Source: Streptomyces cirratus (GTDB lineage: Bacteria; Actinomycetota; Actinomycetes; Streptomycetales; Streptomycetaceae). Taken from it: 64,000 nt of DNA. A program made the translations under genes and the position numbers. The notes under the pieces are model-generated. The model worked only from the letters and a program-made list of their open reading frames with translations, was not told where the DNA came from and made no database searches. The DNA lies in NCBI RefSeq assembly GCF_014650775.1, contig NZ_BMVP01000019.1, positions 1-64,000 of the forward strand, written 5' to 3'. The stretch's first letter is position 1, and each line of letters opens with the position of its first letter. This document shows, one piece after another, positions 28,293 through 36,759 of the stretch.

Positions 28293-29474
28293 ATGTCCAA
28301 GCTGTCACTAAAGGCCGTCCAGAAGCTGACCTGCAAAAAGCGGGACGCCTGGTGGACGGTCCTTCTGGTCGACCCGGTGGCGACCCGCCTCGTCTGTCTG
28401 TTCGCCCGTTGGAACTTCGTGACGCCCAACCGTGTGACCTGGGCGGCGCTCTACGTGGGCCTCGGCTCGGCCTGGTTCTTCCTCCAGGGCGACTGGCTCT
28501 CCCTGTGCATCGGCGCGGGCCTCTACCACGTCAGCTTCATCCTCGACTGCATCGACGGCAAGCTCGCCCGCCTCAAGGGCAACGGCACCATCTTCGGCGG
28601 CTGGCTCGATTACGTCTTCGACCGCATTCGCGTGCTCTTCTGCGCGCTGGCCCTCATGGGCGGCCAGTTCCTGATCCACGACGAGGAGATCTACCTCCTC
28701 GCGGCCCTCGCCGTCATCTTCCTCGACATGCTCCGCTACGTGGACGCCCTCCAGATCTACAAGATGCGCATGTCCATGCGGAACAAGATCGAGGCGGTCA
28801 CCCTCGCCCGCCAGGCGGAGCAGGGGCTCGAAGAGGAGGAGCGGAAGGTCGTCTTCATCGAAGACCTGCTGCGGGAGAACCCCCTGGGCGAGGCCGACGC
28901 CCTCAAGCGGGAGAAGGCCGAGGTCGACCAGGCCGAGGTCATCGACCTGCACCAGCAGTTCCGCGAGCGCTTCCCCTGGTACGCACGGGTCCGCCACGCC
29001 CTGGTGCAGAGCCGCATCCGGCCGCACCTCATCAGCGGCATCGAGTTCCAGATGTTCATCTTCATCATCGGCCCGGTCATCGGCCACGTCCTGTGGACCA
29101 CCGCCGTGTCGGCCGTGCTGATGGGCGCCTTCGAGCTCGTCATCATGTTCAAGTTCTGGCTCTCCACCCGCGACTTCACGCGCACGATGGAACGGCTCGA
29201 CCCGGGCAACACCCCCTCGCGCGCCGGTTCCATCGCCCCCCACCTGCACGCCGGACGCCACCGTCGCCGCGGCGAGGACGACGCGCGCGCGATGCGCGCC
29301 GACCAGATGTTCCCCGCGCCCGAGCCGTACGAGGACCCCGGCTTCCAGCCGTACCCGCGGCCCTACACGGACGAGTACACGGGCGGCGTCACCGACACCA
29401 TGCAGCTGCACAAGATCCCGTCCCAGCCGTCGCCGCGACCTGACTACGCCGAACCGGAGCGCCACCCCAGATGA
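28293..29474 (+). CDS. CDP-alcohol phosphatidyltransferase family protein
   Basis: 393 residues. The CDP-alcohol motif D(x)2DG(x)2AR(x)9G(x)3D(x)3D is intact, starting at DCIDGKLAR (about residue 90) and ending in WLDYVFD; its aspartates bind metal and the CDP-substrate. About six membrane segments flank it. A charged segment (residues ~165-225, Glu/Arg/Lys-rich) splits the membrane part, and the C-terminal ~80 residues are polar and disordered (His/Arg, Pro/Tyr-rich). Such enzymes move a phospho-alcohol between CDP and an acceptor alcohol. Overlaps the next gene by four bases (ATGA), so it is translationally coupled to the polymerase and probably supplies or primes its lipid-linked substrate. 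Confidence 0.9.
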   Translation: MSKLSLKAVQKLTCKKRDAWWTVLLVDPVATRLVCLFARWNFVTPNRVTWAALYVGLGSAWFFLQGDWLSLCIGAGLYHVSFILDCIDGKLARLKGNGTIFGGWLDYVFDRIRVLFCALALMGGQFLIHDEEIYLLAALAVIFLDMLRYVDALQIYKMRMSMRNKIEAVTLARQAEQGLEEEERKVVFIEDLLRENPLGEADALKREKAEVDQAEVIDLHQQFRERFPWYARVRHALVQSRIRPHLISGIEFQMFIFIIGPVIGHVLWTTAVSAVLMGAFELVIMFKFWLSTRDFTRTMERLDPGNTPSRAGSIAPHLHAGRHRRRGEDDARAMRADQMFPAPEPYEDPGFQPYPRPYTDEYTGGVTDTMQLHKIPSQPSPRPDYAEPERHPR

Positions 29475-32400
29475 GCTTCCCGGTCGACACGTCGCAGTAC
29501 CGCGTCACCATCGTCATCCCGGCCTTCAACGCGAGCGCCACGCTCGCCCGGGCGCTCCAGTCGGCGCTGGCCCAGACGCACCGCGGCATCGAGGTGCTCG
29601 TCGTCGACGACTGCTCCACCGACAGCACCCTCGGGGTCGCCCGCCAGTTCGCCGGCCAGGACGGCCGGGTCCGCGTCATCGAGCGACCGCACAACAGCGG
29701 CGGCTGCGGCGCCCCCCGCAACAACGGCATCGAAGCCGCCTCCGGCCAGTTCGTGATGTTCCTCGACGCGGACGACGAGCTTCCGCTCAAGGCCGTCGAG
29801 ACGCTGCTCTCCTCCGCCCTCAGGACGGGGTCCGAGGTCACCGCCGGCCGTGTCGTGCGCATCAACCTCGCCACCGACGAGATCACCGTCTGGCAGCCGC
29901 AGCTGTACCCCGCCGAGCAGACGGGGGCCGGCCTGAGCGCCATGCCGGAGCTCTTCGAGGACCCGATCGCGGCCGGCAAACTGTACCGCCGGGACTTCCT
30001 CGACAGCTTCGGCATCCGCTTCCCCGAGGGCGTCTTCTTCGAGGACACGTACTTCTCCACCGTCGCGAACTTCCACGCCCGGTCCCTGACCATCCTCCCC
30101 ACCCCCGTCTACCGGTGGATGTGGGAGCGGGAGTCGGACCAGCCCTCGATCACCAACCGGCGGGGCGAACTGCGCAGCATCCGCGACCGCATCCTGGTCC
30201 ACCAGTACACCGACAGCTTCCTGCACAGCGTCGGCCGCCCGGACCTGCTGGCCCGCAAGGCTGCCAAGTTCCTCTCGCACGACCTGCGGCTCTACACCCC
30301 CGAGCTGCGCACCGGCGACCGCGCCTACCACAACGGTTTCCTGGCCGCCGTAGCCCCGTACCTGCGCACGCTCGAACCCGCCGCCTTCGAGCTGTGCGGA
30401 CCCATGGAGCGGGTGCGTGCCTTCGGTCTGATGCACGGCCGGGTCGACATCGCGGTCTCGGCCTCCGACTACATGCGCCGCCGCAGCGTCATCAGCTCCG
30501 ACATCGTCGAGCGGGACGGCCGGGTGTTCTGGTCGGAGTCGCTGCTCGGCCACCCCGACGCCGAGCGGTTCCTCGAGGTCACCGAGTTGGAGCTGACCGG
30601 CCGCAAGCTCGCCGACGCCCGCCTGTACAACCAGGCGGTGTCGGTCGAGCTGGTCGACGGCGAACTGCACATCTCGGGCGCGATACGCAACCAGTTCGGC
30701 CGGTTCCGCCCCGACGACAAGGTGGAGCTCATCGCGGTGCTGCGGCGCCGCAGCACCAAGACGGACCACCGCTTCCCCGTCGGCGGCGTGGAGATCGACG
30801 CGGACTGGATCCGCTACCACAGCACCGTGGACCTCGCCTCCGCCGTGGACAAGGCCGACCAGGCGGGCCACTGGAACTTCTTCGTCCAGCTCCGCCACGA
30901 CGGCGAACGCGCCTCCACCGCCCTGAACATCAGCGGTCTCGACGTCACCGGCCTGCGCCACCCCGGCAAGGCCGGAGTCCTCGAGGTCTACGAGACCGTC
31001 AGCGGCAACCTGGGCCTGCGCCCGGAGACCGAGCGACGGCAGGCCACCACGTCCGAGCGGGGCACCCCCTGGCTGTGGTGGCAGGACGTCGCCCCGGCCG
31101 TCCCCGTCGCACCGCCCGAGCAGTACGAGGCCGCGATCGTGGTCCAGTGCCACAACGACGAGTACCACCTGCGCGAGTTCCTCTCCTCGCTCGTCGCGCA
31201 GCGCGCCTTCCCCGGCACCCAGGTGGTGTTCGTCGACGACGGGTCGAGCGACAGCACCCCGCAGCAATTGGCGGCCTTCACCGCCTACTACCGCAACGCC
31301 GTCGTCGTCACCCAGCACCGCCTCGGCGTGCGCACCGCCTTCGACCACGGACTGCGGTACGTCGCGGCCCCCTACGTGATGTTCGCGCGCGCCCGGGACA
31401 TCCTCGGCGAGGACTCCGTCGGCAGGCTGCTCACGGCGGCCCGCCGGGTCCGCGGTGCCGACGTGGTCGTGGGCCAGGCGGACAACTTCCCCGGCCCGTG
31501 GCGCGGCGCGGACGAGCCGTGGCAGCGGTACTTCAGTGCCAAGCAGCCCGTCCGCAGACTGTCCGACGCACCGTACCTCGTCTTCTCCACGCTGCTCGGC
31601 GGGAAGCTCTTCAAGACCTCCCACGTCCGTGCGCACGGCTTCCGCTGCGGCCCGGGCCCCGGCCCCGAGGACGACTGGTTCACCGTCCCGGCCGTGCTGT
31701 ACGCGAAGTCGCTGACCGTCGCACCGGACGCGCGCTTCTTCGAACGCGAGGAGCAGAAGCAGGACTCGCTCTTCGACCACCCCTGGAACGACCCCGTCAA
31801 GGCGGTGGACCGGGTCCGCCTGGCCGCGTACGTCCTGGACTCGGTCCACGGTGCCCCGGCCCGCGTCGTGCGCCTGGCCCAGCGCTTCGTGGTCCGTACG
31901 ACCCAGCCCTACGTCCGCAACATGCACAGGATCATGAGCAGACCGGAGCTCGCCGCGGTCCTGCCCCTGCTGAGATCCGTCTACGGCCAGATCCCCGACG
32001 ACGTGATCCTCCAGTACGCCACGCACCCCCAGTCCAAGGTCCAGCACCACGCGATCGTCACGGGCAACCTCGACCTCTTCGCCGACCCGCTGGGCAAACC
32101 CGACTACCTGCCCACCCTCTTCCTCGACGAAGAGGGGATGTACCGCAGGCTCGCGAGCGACCCGGTGGCGACCAAGCTGCTGCGCGTCCAGCGGGCCGGC
32201 GCCGTCCTGGAGACGTTCGCCTGGAACGACGACGGGATGCACTTCGAAGGGCTCCTCGTCTTCTCCGGCGTGGACATCGACACCGCCTTCACCAACCGCA
32301 TCCAGCTGGTGCTGTCCGACGGGGAGCGGGAGGTGACCATTCCCGTGGAGCAGGTCTACCGGCGCGACCGCTGGCGTACCCGCAAGAACCAGGACTGGCT

Positions 32401-33910
32401 CTCCGGCTGGCGCGCCACGGTCCGCCCGTCGGCGCTCGACACGCTGCGCAACGCGGAGCTGACCTTGACCATCCGCGTGCTCAACGGCGAACTCCACCAC
32501 GACATCCACCTTGCGGCCCGGCAGATGCTGCACCGCTTCAAGGGGGTGCACACCTCGGGACGGCAGCGCTTCGTCCTGTCGATCGACGAGGACGAACAGG
32601 TCACCGTCCGCTGGGTACGCGGCTTCCTGGCCCGGCGCAAGGACAAGCTGCGCCGGCTGGGCCGGGAAGTGCGCAACTCGCTCCCGGGCCGCCCCGGCTG
32701 GCGCACCCGCCTGATGTACTGGCTGACCTACCCGTACCTGCACGGCCGGGGCATATGGATCATCGGCGAGCGCGAGGACACCGCGCAGGACAACAGCTAC
32801 CACCTGTTCAAGTGGATCCGGCAGAACCGGCCCAAGTGCAAGATCTACTACTCCATCAACGGAGACTCCCCCGACTGGGACAAGGTCGCCCGCTACGGGC
32901 AGGTCATCGACCGGCTGTCGTGGAAGCACCGCGCGTACCTGCTCCACGCGGAACGCCTGATCAACGCCTACGACCTGGAGGCCTACCTCGGCTTCCCGGG
33001 CCTGCACAAGCGCGCCTTCCTGCGGGGCTACGGCGACCTGCTGCGCTACAAGCGGGTGTTCCTCCAGCACGGTGTCGTCTACAACGACGTCGTCGCCTCG
33101 ATCCACGGCCAGGCCACCAATGTCGACATGGTGCTGACCACGGGGCGCAGCGAGCGGTCCTACTACGCCGAGCACTGCGGCTACGGATACGAGCGCGTCG
33201 CGGCGACCGGCCTGCCCCGCTTCGACGCCCTGGAGCCGGTGCCCGGGCTGCGACGGGTGCTGGTCATGCCGACCTGGCGCCGGGACATCGTGGCACCGTC
33301 CTACAACAGGGCTGCCAAGCCCGAGATACCGTTCCCCGCGTCCGAGTACTACCGGTTCTTCTCCTCGCTACTGCGCAACGAGCGGCTGCTGAAGGCGCTC
33401 CAGTACTACGGCGTCGAGCTGGAGTTCATGCCGCACTACGAGATCCGGCCCTACCTCGGCCACTTCAAGATCGACCACCCGTCGATCACCGTGTCCTCGA
33501 CCGGCCGGGACGTGCAACTCGCGATGCGCGAGTGCTCGATGCTGGTCACCGACTACTCGTCCGTCTTCTTCGACGTGGCCTACATGGGCAAGCCCATCGT
33601 CTACACGAACTTCGACGACGAGTCCTTCTACAGCAAGCACTACAAGCGCGGCTACTTCGACCTGGCGCGCGACGGCTTCGGTCCGGCCTGTCGTACCGTC
33701 GACCACGCGGTCGACGAGATCATCGCGGTCTTCGAGCGGAACTTCGAGGTGGAGCCCCGGTACCTGCAGCGCGCCGCCGAGTTCTTCGTCCTGCGCGACA
33801 CCTCGAACTGCGAGCGTGCCTACCAGGTGATCGAAACGATGGATGCGAACGCCGTGGGTGACCAGCGGGCGCAGTTGTACCTCGGAGCACGCGGCTTCGG
33901 GGAGTTCTGA
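29471..33910 (+). CDS. Trimodular glycosyltransferase GT2-GT2-CDP-glycerol glycerophosphotransferase
   Basis: 1479 residues. Module 1 (residues ~10-270) is a GT2 glycosyltransferase with VTIVIPAFNAS, VVDDCSTD and the metal motif FLDADDE. Module 2 (~550-790) is another GT2-like domain (AAIVVQCHNDEYHL, VVFVDDGSSDST), but the expected DxD reads MFARARD, so it may be inactive. Module 3 (~1090-1465) is a TagF/TarF-like glycerophosphotransferase: FLQHGVVYND, ATGLPRFD, MPTWRRD, HPSITV and TDYSSVFFDVAYMGKPIVY. The joining ~300-residue segments look beta-rich and carry no recognised family. No signal peptide or membrane helix is seen, so it is cytoplasmic. It probably builds a polymer of alternating sugar and polyol phosphate. 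Confidence 0.9.
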   Translation: MSFPVDTSQYRVTIVIPAFNASATLARALQSALAQTHRGIEVLVVDDCSTDSTLGVARQFAGQDGRVRVIERPHNSGGCGAPRNNGIEAASGQFVMFLDADDELPLKAVETLLSSALRTGSEVTAGRVVRINLATDEITVWQPQLYPAEQTGAGLSAMPELFEDPIAAGKLYRRDFLDSFGIRFPEGVFFEDTYFSTVANFHARSLTILPTPVYRWMWERESDQPSITNRRGELRSIRDRILVHQYTDSFLHSVGRPDLLARKAAKFLSHDLRLYTPELRTGDRAYHNGFLAAVAPYLRTLEPAAFELCGPMERVRAFGLMHGRVDIAVSASDYMRRRSVISSDIVERDGRVFWSESLLGHPDAERFLEVTELELTGRKLADARLYNQAVSVELVDGELHISGAIRNQFGRFRPDDKVELIAVLRRRSTKTDHRFPVGGVEIDADWIRYHSTVDLASAVDKADQAGHWNFFVQLRHDGERASTALNISGLDVTGLRHPGKAGVLEVYETVSGNLGLRPETERRQATTSERGTPWLWWQDVAPAVPVAPPEQYEAAIVVQCHNDEYHLREFLSSLVAQRAFPGTQVVFVDDGSSDSTPQQLAAFTAYYRNAVVVTQHRLGVRTAFDHGLRYVAAPYVMFARARDILGEDSVGRLLTAARRVRGADVVVGQADNFPGPWRGADEPWQRYFSAKQPVRRLSDAPYLVFSTLLGGKLFKTSHVRAHGFRCGPGPGPEDDWFTVPAVLYAKSLTVAPDARFFEREEQKQDSLFDHPWNDPVKAVDRVRLAAYVLDSVHGAPARVVRLAQRFVVRTTQPYVRNMHRIMSRPELAAVLPLLRSVYGQIPDDVILQYATHPQSKVQHHAIVTGNLDLFADPLGKPDYLPTLFLDEEGMYRRLASDPVATKLLRVQRAGAVLETFAWNDDGMHFEGLLVFSGVDIDTAFTNRIQLVLSDGEREVTIPVEQVYRRDRWRTRKNQDWLSGWRATVRPSALDTLRNAELTLTIRVLNGELHHDIHLAARQMLHRFKGVHTSGRQRFVLSIDEDEQVTVRWVRGFLARRKDKLRRLGREVRNSLPGRPGWRTRLMYWLTYPYLHGRGIWIIGEREDTAQDNSYHLFKWIRQNRPKCKIYYSINGDSPDWDKVARYGQVIDRLSWKHRAYLLHAERLINAYDLEAYLGFPGLHKRAFLRGYGDLLRYKRVFLQHGVVYNDVVASIHGQATNVDMVLTTGRSERSYYAEHCGYGYERVAATGLPRFDALEPVPGLRRVLVMPTWRRDIVAPSYNRAAKPEIPFPASEYYRFFSSLLRNERLLKALQYYGVELEFMPHYEIRPYLGHFKIDHPSITVSSTGRDVQLAMRECSMLVTDYSSVFFDVAYMGKPIVYTNFDDESFYSKHYKRGYFDLARDGFGPACRTVDHAVDEIIAVFERNFEVEPRYLQRAAEFFVLRDTSNCERAYQVIETMDANAVGDQRAQLYLGARGFGEF

Positions 33911-33931
33911 GAGGTACGTGACAGTCGCACC

Positions 33932-34699
33932 ATGACGTCGGTATTCCTGGCGGGCGAATCCACTGTGTGCGGTCGCCAGCGCAGCAGGGCCCCCATGGCC
34001 GGTTGGGGCCAGCCCCTGCCCCTGTTCCTCCAGGGGCCCGAGGTGATCAATTGCGCCCGGGCCGGGGCGAGCAGCACGAGCTTCGTGCAGCGCGGGCGCC
34101 TGGGGTGGATCCTGGAGCACATCGCCCCCGGCGATCTGCTGCTGATCTCCTTCGGCCTCAACGACATGAAGCCGGGGGAGGACCTGTTCGCCGCGCCCTT
34201 CGACGGGTTCCAGTCCAATCTGCGGCACTACGTGGACGAGGCGCGGGACCGCGGCGCGCACCCGGTGCTCGTCACTCCGCACGAGCGGCGGGTGTTCGAC
34301 CGTTTCGGCAACATGCGCCGACCGCTGCACCTGTACCCGGCCGCGATGCGCGAGGTGGCGGTGCGGCTGTCCGTGCCGCTGATCGACCTGAACGAGTGGA
34401 GTGTCGCCTGGTGGCGGCAGGCCGGCCCGGAGGGAACCAGGGCGATATTCCTCCACCTGGCACCGGGGGAGCACCCCAACTACCCCGAGGGCGTGGCGGA
34501 CAACACCCACCTGCGGGCCGCCGGCGCGATCGAGTGTGCCCGCTTCGTCGCGAGCGAGATGCGGGCACGGCTCCTGCTGCCGGCCGCCTGCTTCCGGAAT
34601 CTGGAAACGGCCTTCGACCCCGACCAGGCCGTGGAGTTCCCCGACGACGCAGCCTTCGCGTACCTGACCAAGACCCGGACCACGGGAGGCAGGCGATGA
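33932..34699 (+). CDS. SGNH/GDSL-type hydrolase
   Basis: 255 residues, of the rhamnogalacturonan-acetylesterase-like group. Block I is FLAGEST with the nucleophile serine (residue ~10), block II ARAGASSTSF, block III SFGLNDMK (Leu where His is common), and block V DNTHL with the catalytic Asp-His. No signal peptide, so as annotated it would act inside the cell, unusual for esterases working on wall glycans. Starts 21 bases after the polymerase gene and overlaps the next gene by four bases (ATGA). De-acetylation of a sugar precursor or polymer is the likely role. Confidence 0.85.
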   Translation: MTSVFLAGESTVCGRQRSRAPMAGWGQPLPLFLQGPEVINCARAGASSTSFVQRGRLGWILEHIAPGDLLLISFGLNDMKPGEDLFAAPFDGFQSNLRHYVDEARDRGAHPVLVTPHERRVFDRFGNMRRPLHLYPAAMREVAVRLSVPLIDLNEWSVAWWRQAGPEGTRAIFLHLAPGEHPNYPEGVADNTHLRAAGAIECARFVASEMRARLLLPAACFRNLETAFDPDQAVEFPDDAAFAYLTKTRTTGGRR

Positions 34700-35412
34700 G
34701 CGGCTGGTACCCGCTGGTCCGTGCCTGGGTCGCGCAGGGCCCGTACGGGGGTGTGCTCGACCTGGCGGCCACCGCCGATCCGGGGCTCGCGCTCGTACCC
34801 GGGCAGCGGTTCCAGCTCGTCATGACGGTGACGCCCAGTGGCGGGGCCTACCGGACCTACGGCTACCTCCTGGGCGAGGACCTGGGCGACGCGGTGGTCC
34901 TGGAGGACATGCAACAGCTGCGCCGGCTGCCCAACGGCCGCTACGCCGCCTTCGCCCCGGAGACCCAGGCGATCACCGCCACCTGCGTGGTCAGGGTGCG
35001 GGACGACGCCCCGGACGGCTCCGTCGTGATGCCGCGCGTCGTGGTCGGCCTCATGACCGCCCAGGGCGAGAAACTCGTCCCGTCCGCGGGCATCGAGGAC
35101 CGCGGCTTCCACGTGCGCCGCCGGGTGATCCCCGGCCGGCCCCTGTTCCTCGCCCCGGGCGGACACCTCACCCTGCCCGGAGGAACCGCCGACGGGCTGA
35201 GACTGAGCGCGGTCTCCCCCGCCCGTCGCGGAACGCTCAGCTGCGCCCGCGACGGGTCGGTCACCTACCAGGCGCCCGCGTCCTTCCAGGGATACGACCG
35301 GTTCACCTGCACCTACGAGGACCTCGCGGGGCACACCCATCCGTCCGAGGTGATCATCCACATCGGTGACCTCGGCATGTCCCCAGGGGCGCTGAATGTC
35401 TTCCATGGCTAG
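34696..35412 (+). CDS. Protein with C-terminal Ig-like (Big_9/cadherin-like) domain
   Basis: 238 residues. The N-terminal ~135 residues are beta-rich with no recognised family (MSGWYPLVRAWVAQGPYGG...). From ~150 there is an Ig/cadherin-like repeat with the typical ending GTLSCARDGSVTYQAPASF, GYDRFTCTYEDLAG. No signal peptide. Coupled by ATGA overlap to the SGNH hydrolase and overlapping the next gene by 17 bases. I do not recognise a function; a structural or binding role in the surface-polymer pathway is inferred from context only. Confidence 0.75.
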   Translation: MSGWYPLVRAWVAQGPYGGVLDLAATADPGLALVPGQRFQLVMTVTPSGGAYRTYGYLLGEDLGDAVVLEDMQQLRRLPNGRYAAFAPETQAITATCVVRVRDDAPDGSVVMPRVVVGLMTAQGEKLVPSAGIEDRGFHVRRRVIPGRPLFLAPGGHLTLPGGTADGLRLSAVSPARRGTLSCARDGSVTYQAPASFQGYDRFTCTYEDLAGHTHPSEVIIHIGDLGMSPGALNVFHG

Positions 35413-36667
35413 AAGGACCGCCCTGGCGGTCGTGCTGACGACGGCCCTCGCCGTGACGGGCTGTTCGGGCCCGGCGGGCACCCCGGCCGGCCGGGACTCC
35501 GCGGACGAGCAGGCTCGCGACGTCTCCTTGCCCCGGGGCGTCTCGTACAGCGCGATCGTCCGCGAACTCGACGGACGCTCGCCCTCGCACATCCACGTGC
35601 TGACCATCGCCCCCACCACCCGGGCCCGGGTGGTGGGCCTGCACGGCGGCGGCCTCGCCCGCGCCGAGACGGTACGGAAGATGGCCGCGTCGGCCGGGGC
35701 GCTGGCAGCCGTCAACGCCTCCTACTTCGACATCCACACCGGCAAGTACTACGGCGGCTACGAAGGCGATCCGCTGGGCCTCTACGCCGAGGGCGGCAAG
35801 CTGCTCAGCGAGGCGACGAACGGCCGGCCGGCCCTGCTCCTCGGCTACACCGGCGGCCGGCTCGATGCCCGCGTCGACGAGATCACCACCGACGACCAGG
35901 TGACGTCGGACGACGGTGAAAGCCAGGAACTGGACGGTTTGAACCGGGTCCCGGGCCGCGTACTGGGTTGCGGAGGGGTCGGCGGCGACCGGCTGTCCGA
36001 CACCGAAGAACCGATGCAGGAGCCGTACGGCGGGCTGTGCACGGACACCAGCGAGCTCGTGGCTTTCACGCAGGAGTGGGGCGCCCGGACTCCGCCCGGC
36101 CCCCCGGGCAGCCTGGAGGCGGTGCTCGACGCCGACGGGCGGGTGGTGAGCGTACGCAAACCGGCCGGGGGGAACCTGCCCAAGAACGGCAGCACGCTCT
36201 ACGGGATCGGGTCCGGCGTCGACTGGCTGCGCGCCCACGCACCCAAGGGCAGTGTGATCACGCGCTCGGTGCGGATGAAGGACCCGACGGGGCAGGTGGT
36301 GCCCGGGCCCGTCGAGACGGCGGTCGGTGGACGCTACCGGCTGCTGCGTGACGGGGCGTCGGCGCTCGGGGAGGACGCCGCGCTCACCAGGAGGGCCCCG
36401 CGCACGGCGGCCGGAGTCACCGCGGACGGCACCCTCCTCCTGGTGACGATCGACGGCCGGGAATCCGGAGTGAGCGCCGGGGCAACGCTCGGCGAGGCCG
36501 CCGACCTCATGGCCTCGCTCGGCGCCGAGAACGCCGTCGGCCTCGACGGCGGCGGATCCACGACCGTGGTCGTGGGCGGGAAACTACGCAACAGGCCCCG
36601 GGAGACCGAAGGGCAACCGGTCACGGAACGGCCCGTGGCCAACGCACTGGCGCTCTTGGACCACTGA
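35396..36667 (+). CDS. Phosphodiester glycosidase family lipoprotein (NAGPA domain)
   Basis: 423 residues. The signal peptide ends in a lipobox AVTGC, so it is an exported lipoprotein (ATG at 35396, or equally 35405). The NAGPA/DUF2233 fold is marked by ALAAVNASYFD (about residue 105) and the C-terminal GLDGGGSTTVVV. In animals this family uncovers mannose-6-phosphate by removing a phosphodiester-linked GlcNAc; bacterial members act on exopolysaccharide or wall polymers, for example teichoic-acid phosphodiesters. Last gene of the operon that starts with the CDP-alcohol transferase, followed by a strong bidirectional terminator. Role as editor or hydrolase of the polymer made by the operon is inference. 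Confidence 0.88.
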   Translation: MSSMARRTALAVVLTTALAVTGCSGPAGTPAGRDSADEQARDVSLPRGVSYSAIVRELDGRSPSHIHVLTIAPTTRARVVGLHGGGLARAETVRKMAASAGALAAVNASYFDIHTGKYYGGYEGDPLGLYAEGGKLLSEATNGRPALLLGYTGGRLDARVDEITTDDQVTSDDGESQELDGLNRVPGRVLGCGGVGGDRLSDTEEPMQEPYGGLCTDTSELVAFTQEWGARTPPGPPGSLEAVLDADGRVVSVRKPAGGNLPKNGSTLYGIGSGVDWLRAHAPKGSVITRSVRMKDPTGQVVPGPVETAVGGRYRLLRDGASALGEDAALTRRAPRTAAGVTADGTLLLVTIDGRESGVSAGATLGEAADLMASLGAENAVGLDGGGSTTVVVGGKLRNRPRETEGQPVTERPVANALALLDH

Positions 36668-36689
36668 GAGCCCGGCGCCGACCACCGAC

Positions 36690-36740
36690 AACGGCCGATG
36701 CCGCACCACTCCCCGCCGGGGTGGTGCGGCATCGGCCGTT
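36690..36740. terminator. Bidirectional terminator between the glycopolymer operon and fadB
   Basis: About 23-bp stem with a single T bulge, AACGGCCGATGCCGCACCAC... pairing with GTGGTGCGGCATCGGCCGTT, closed by CCCC/GGGG around GCC. Located between convergent genes (stops at 36667 and 36760). Confidence 0.85.
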
Positions 36741-36759
36741 TCGCGCGACGGGTGACCCG

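Noticed and set aside
29444..33175. Open frame of over 1200 codons antisense to the trimodular polymerase.
   Set aside because: Mirror of the real gene's codon bias; no family resemblance, and the plus strand has three recognisable domains.
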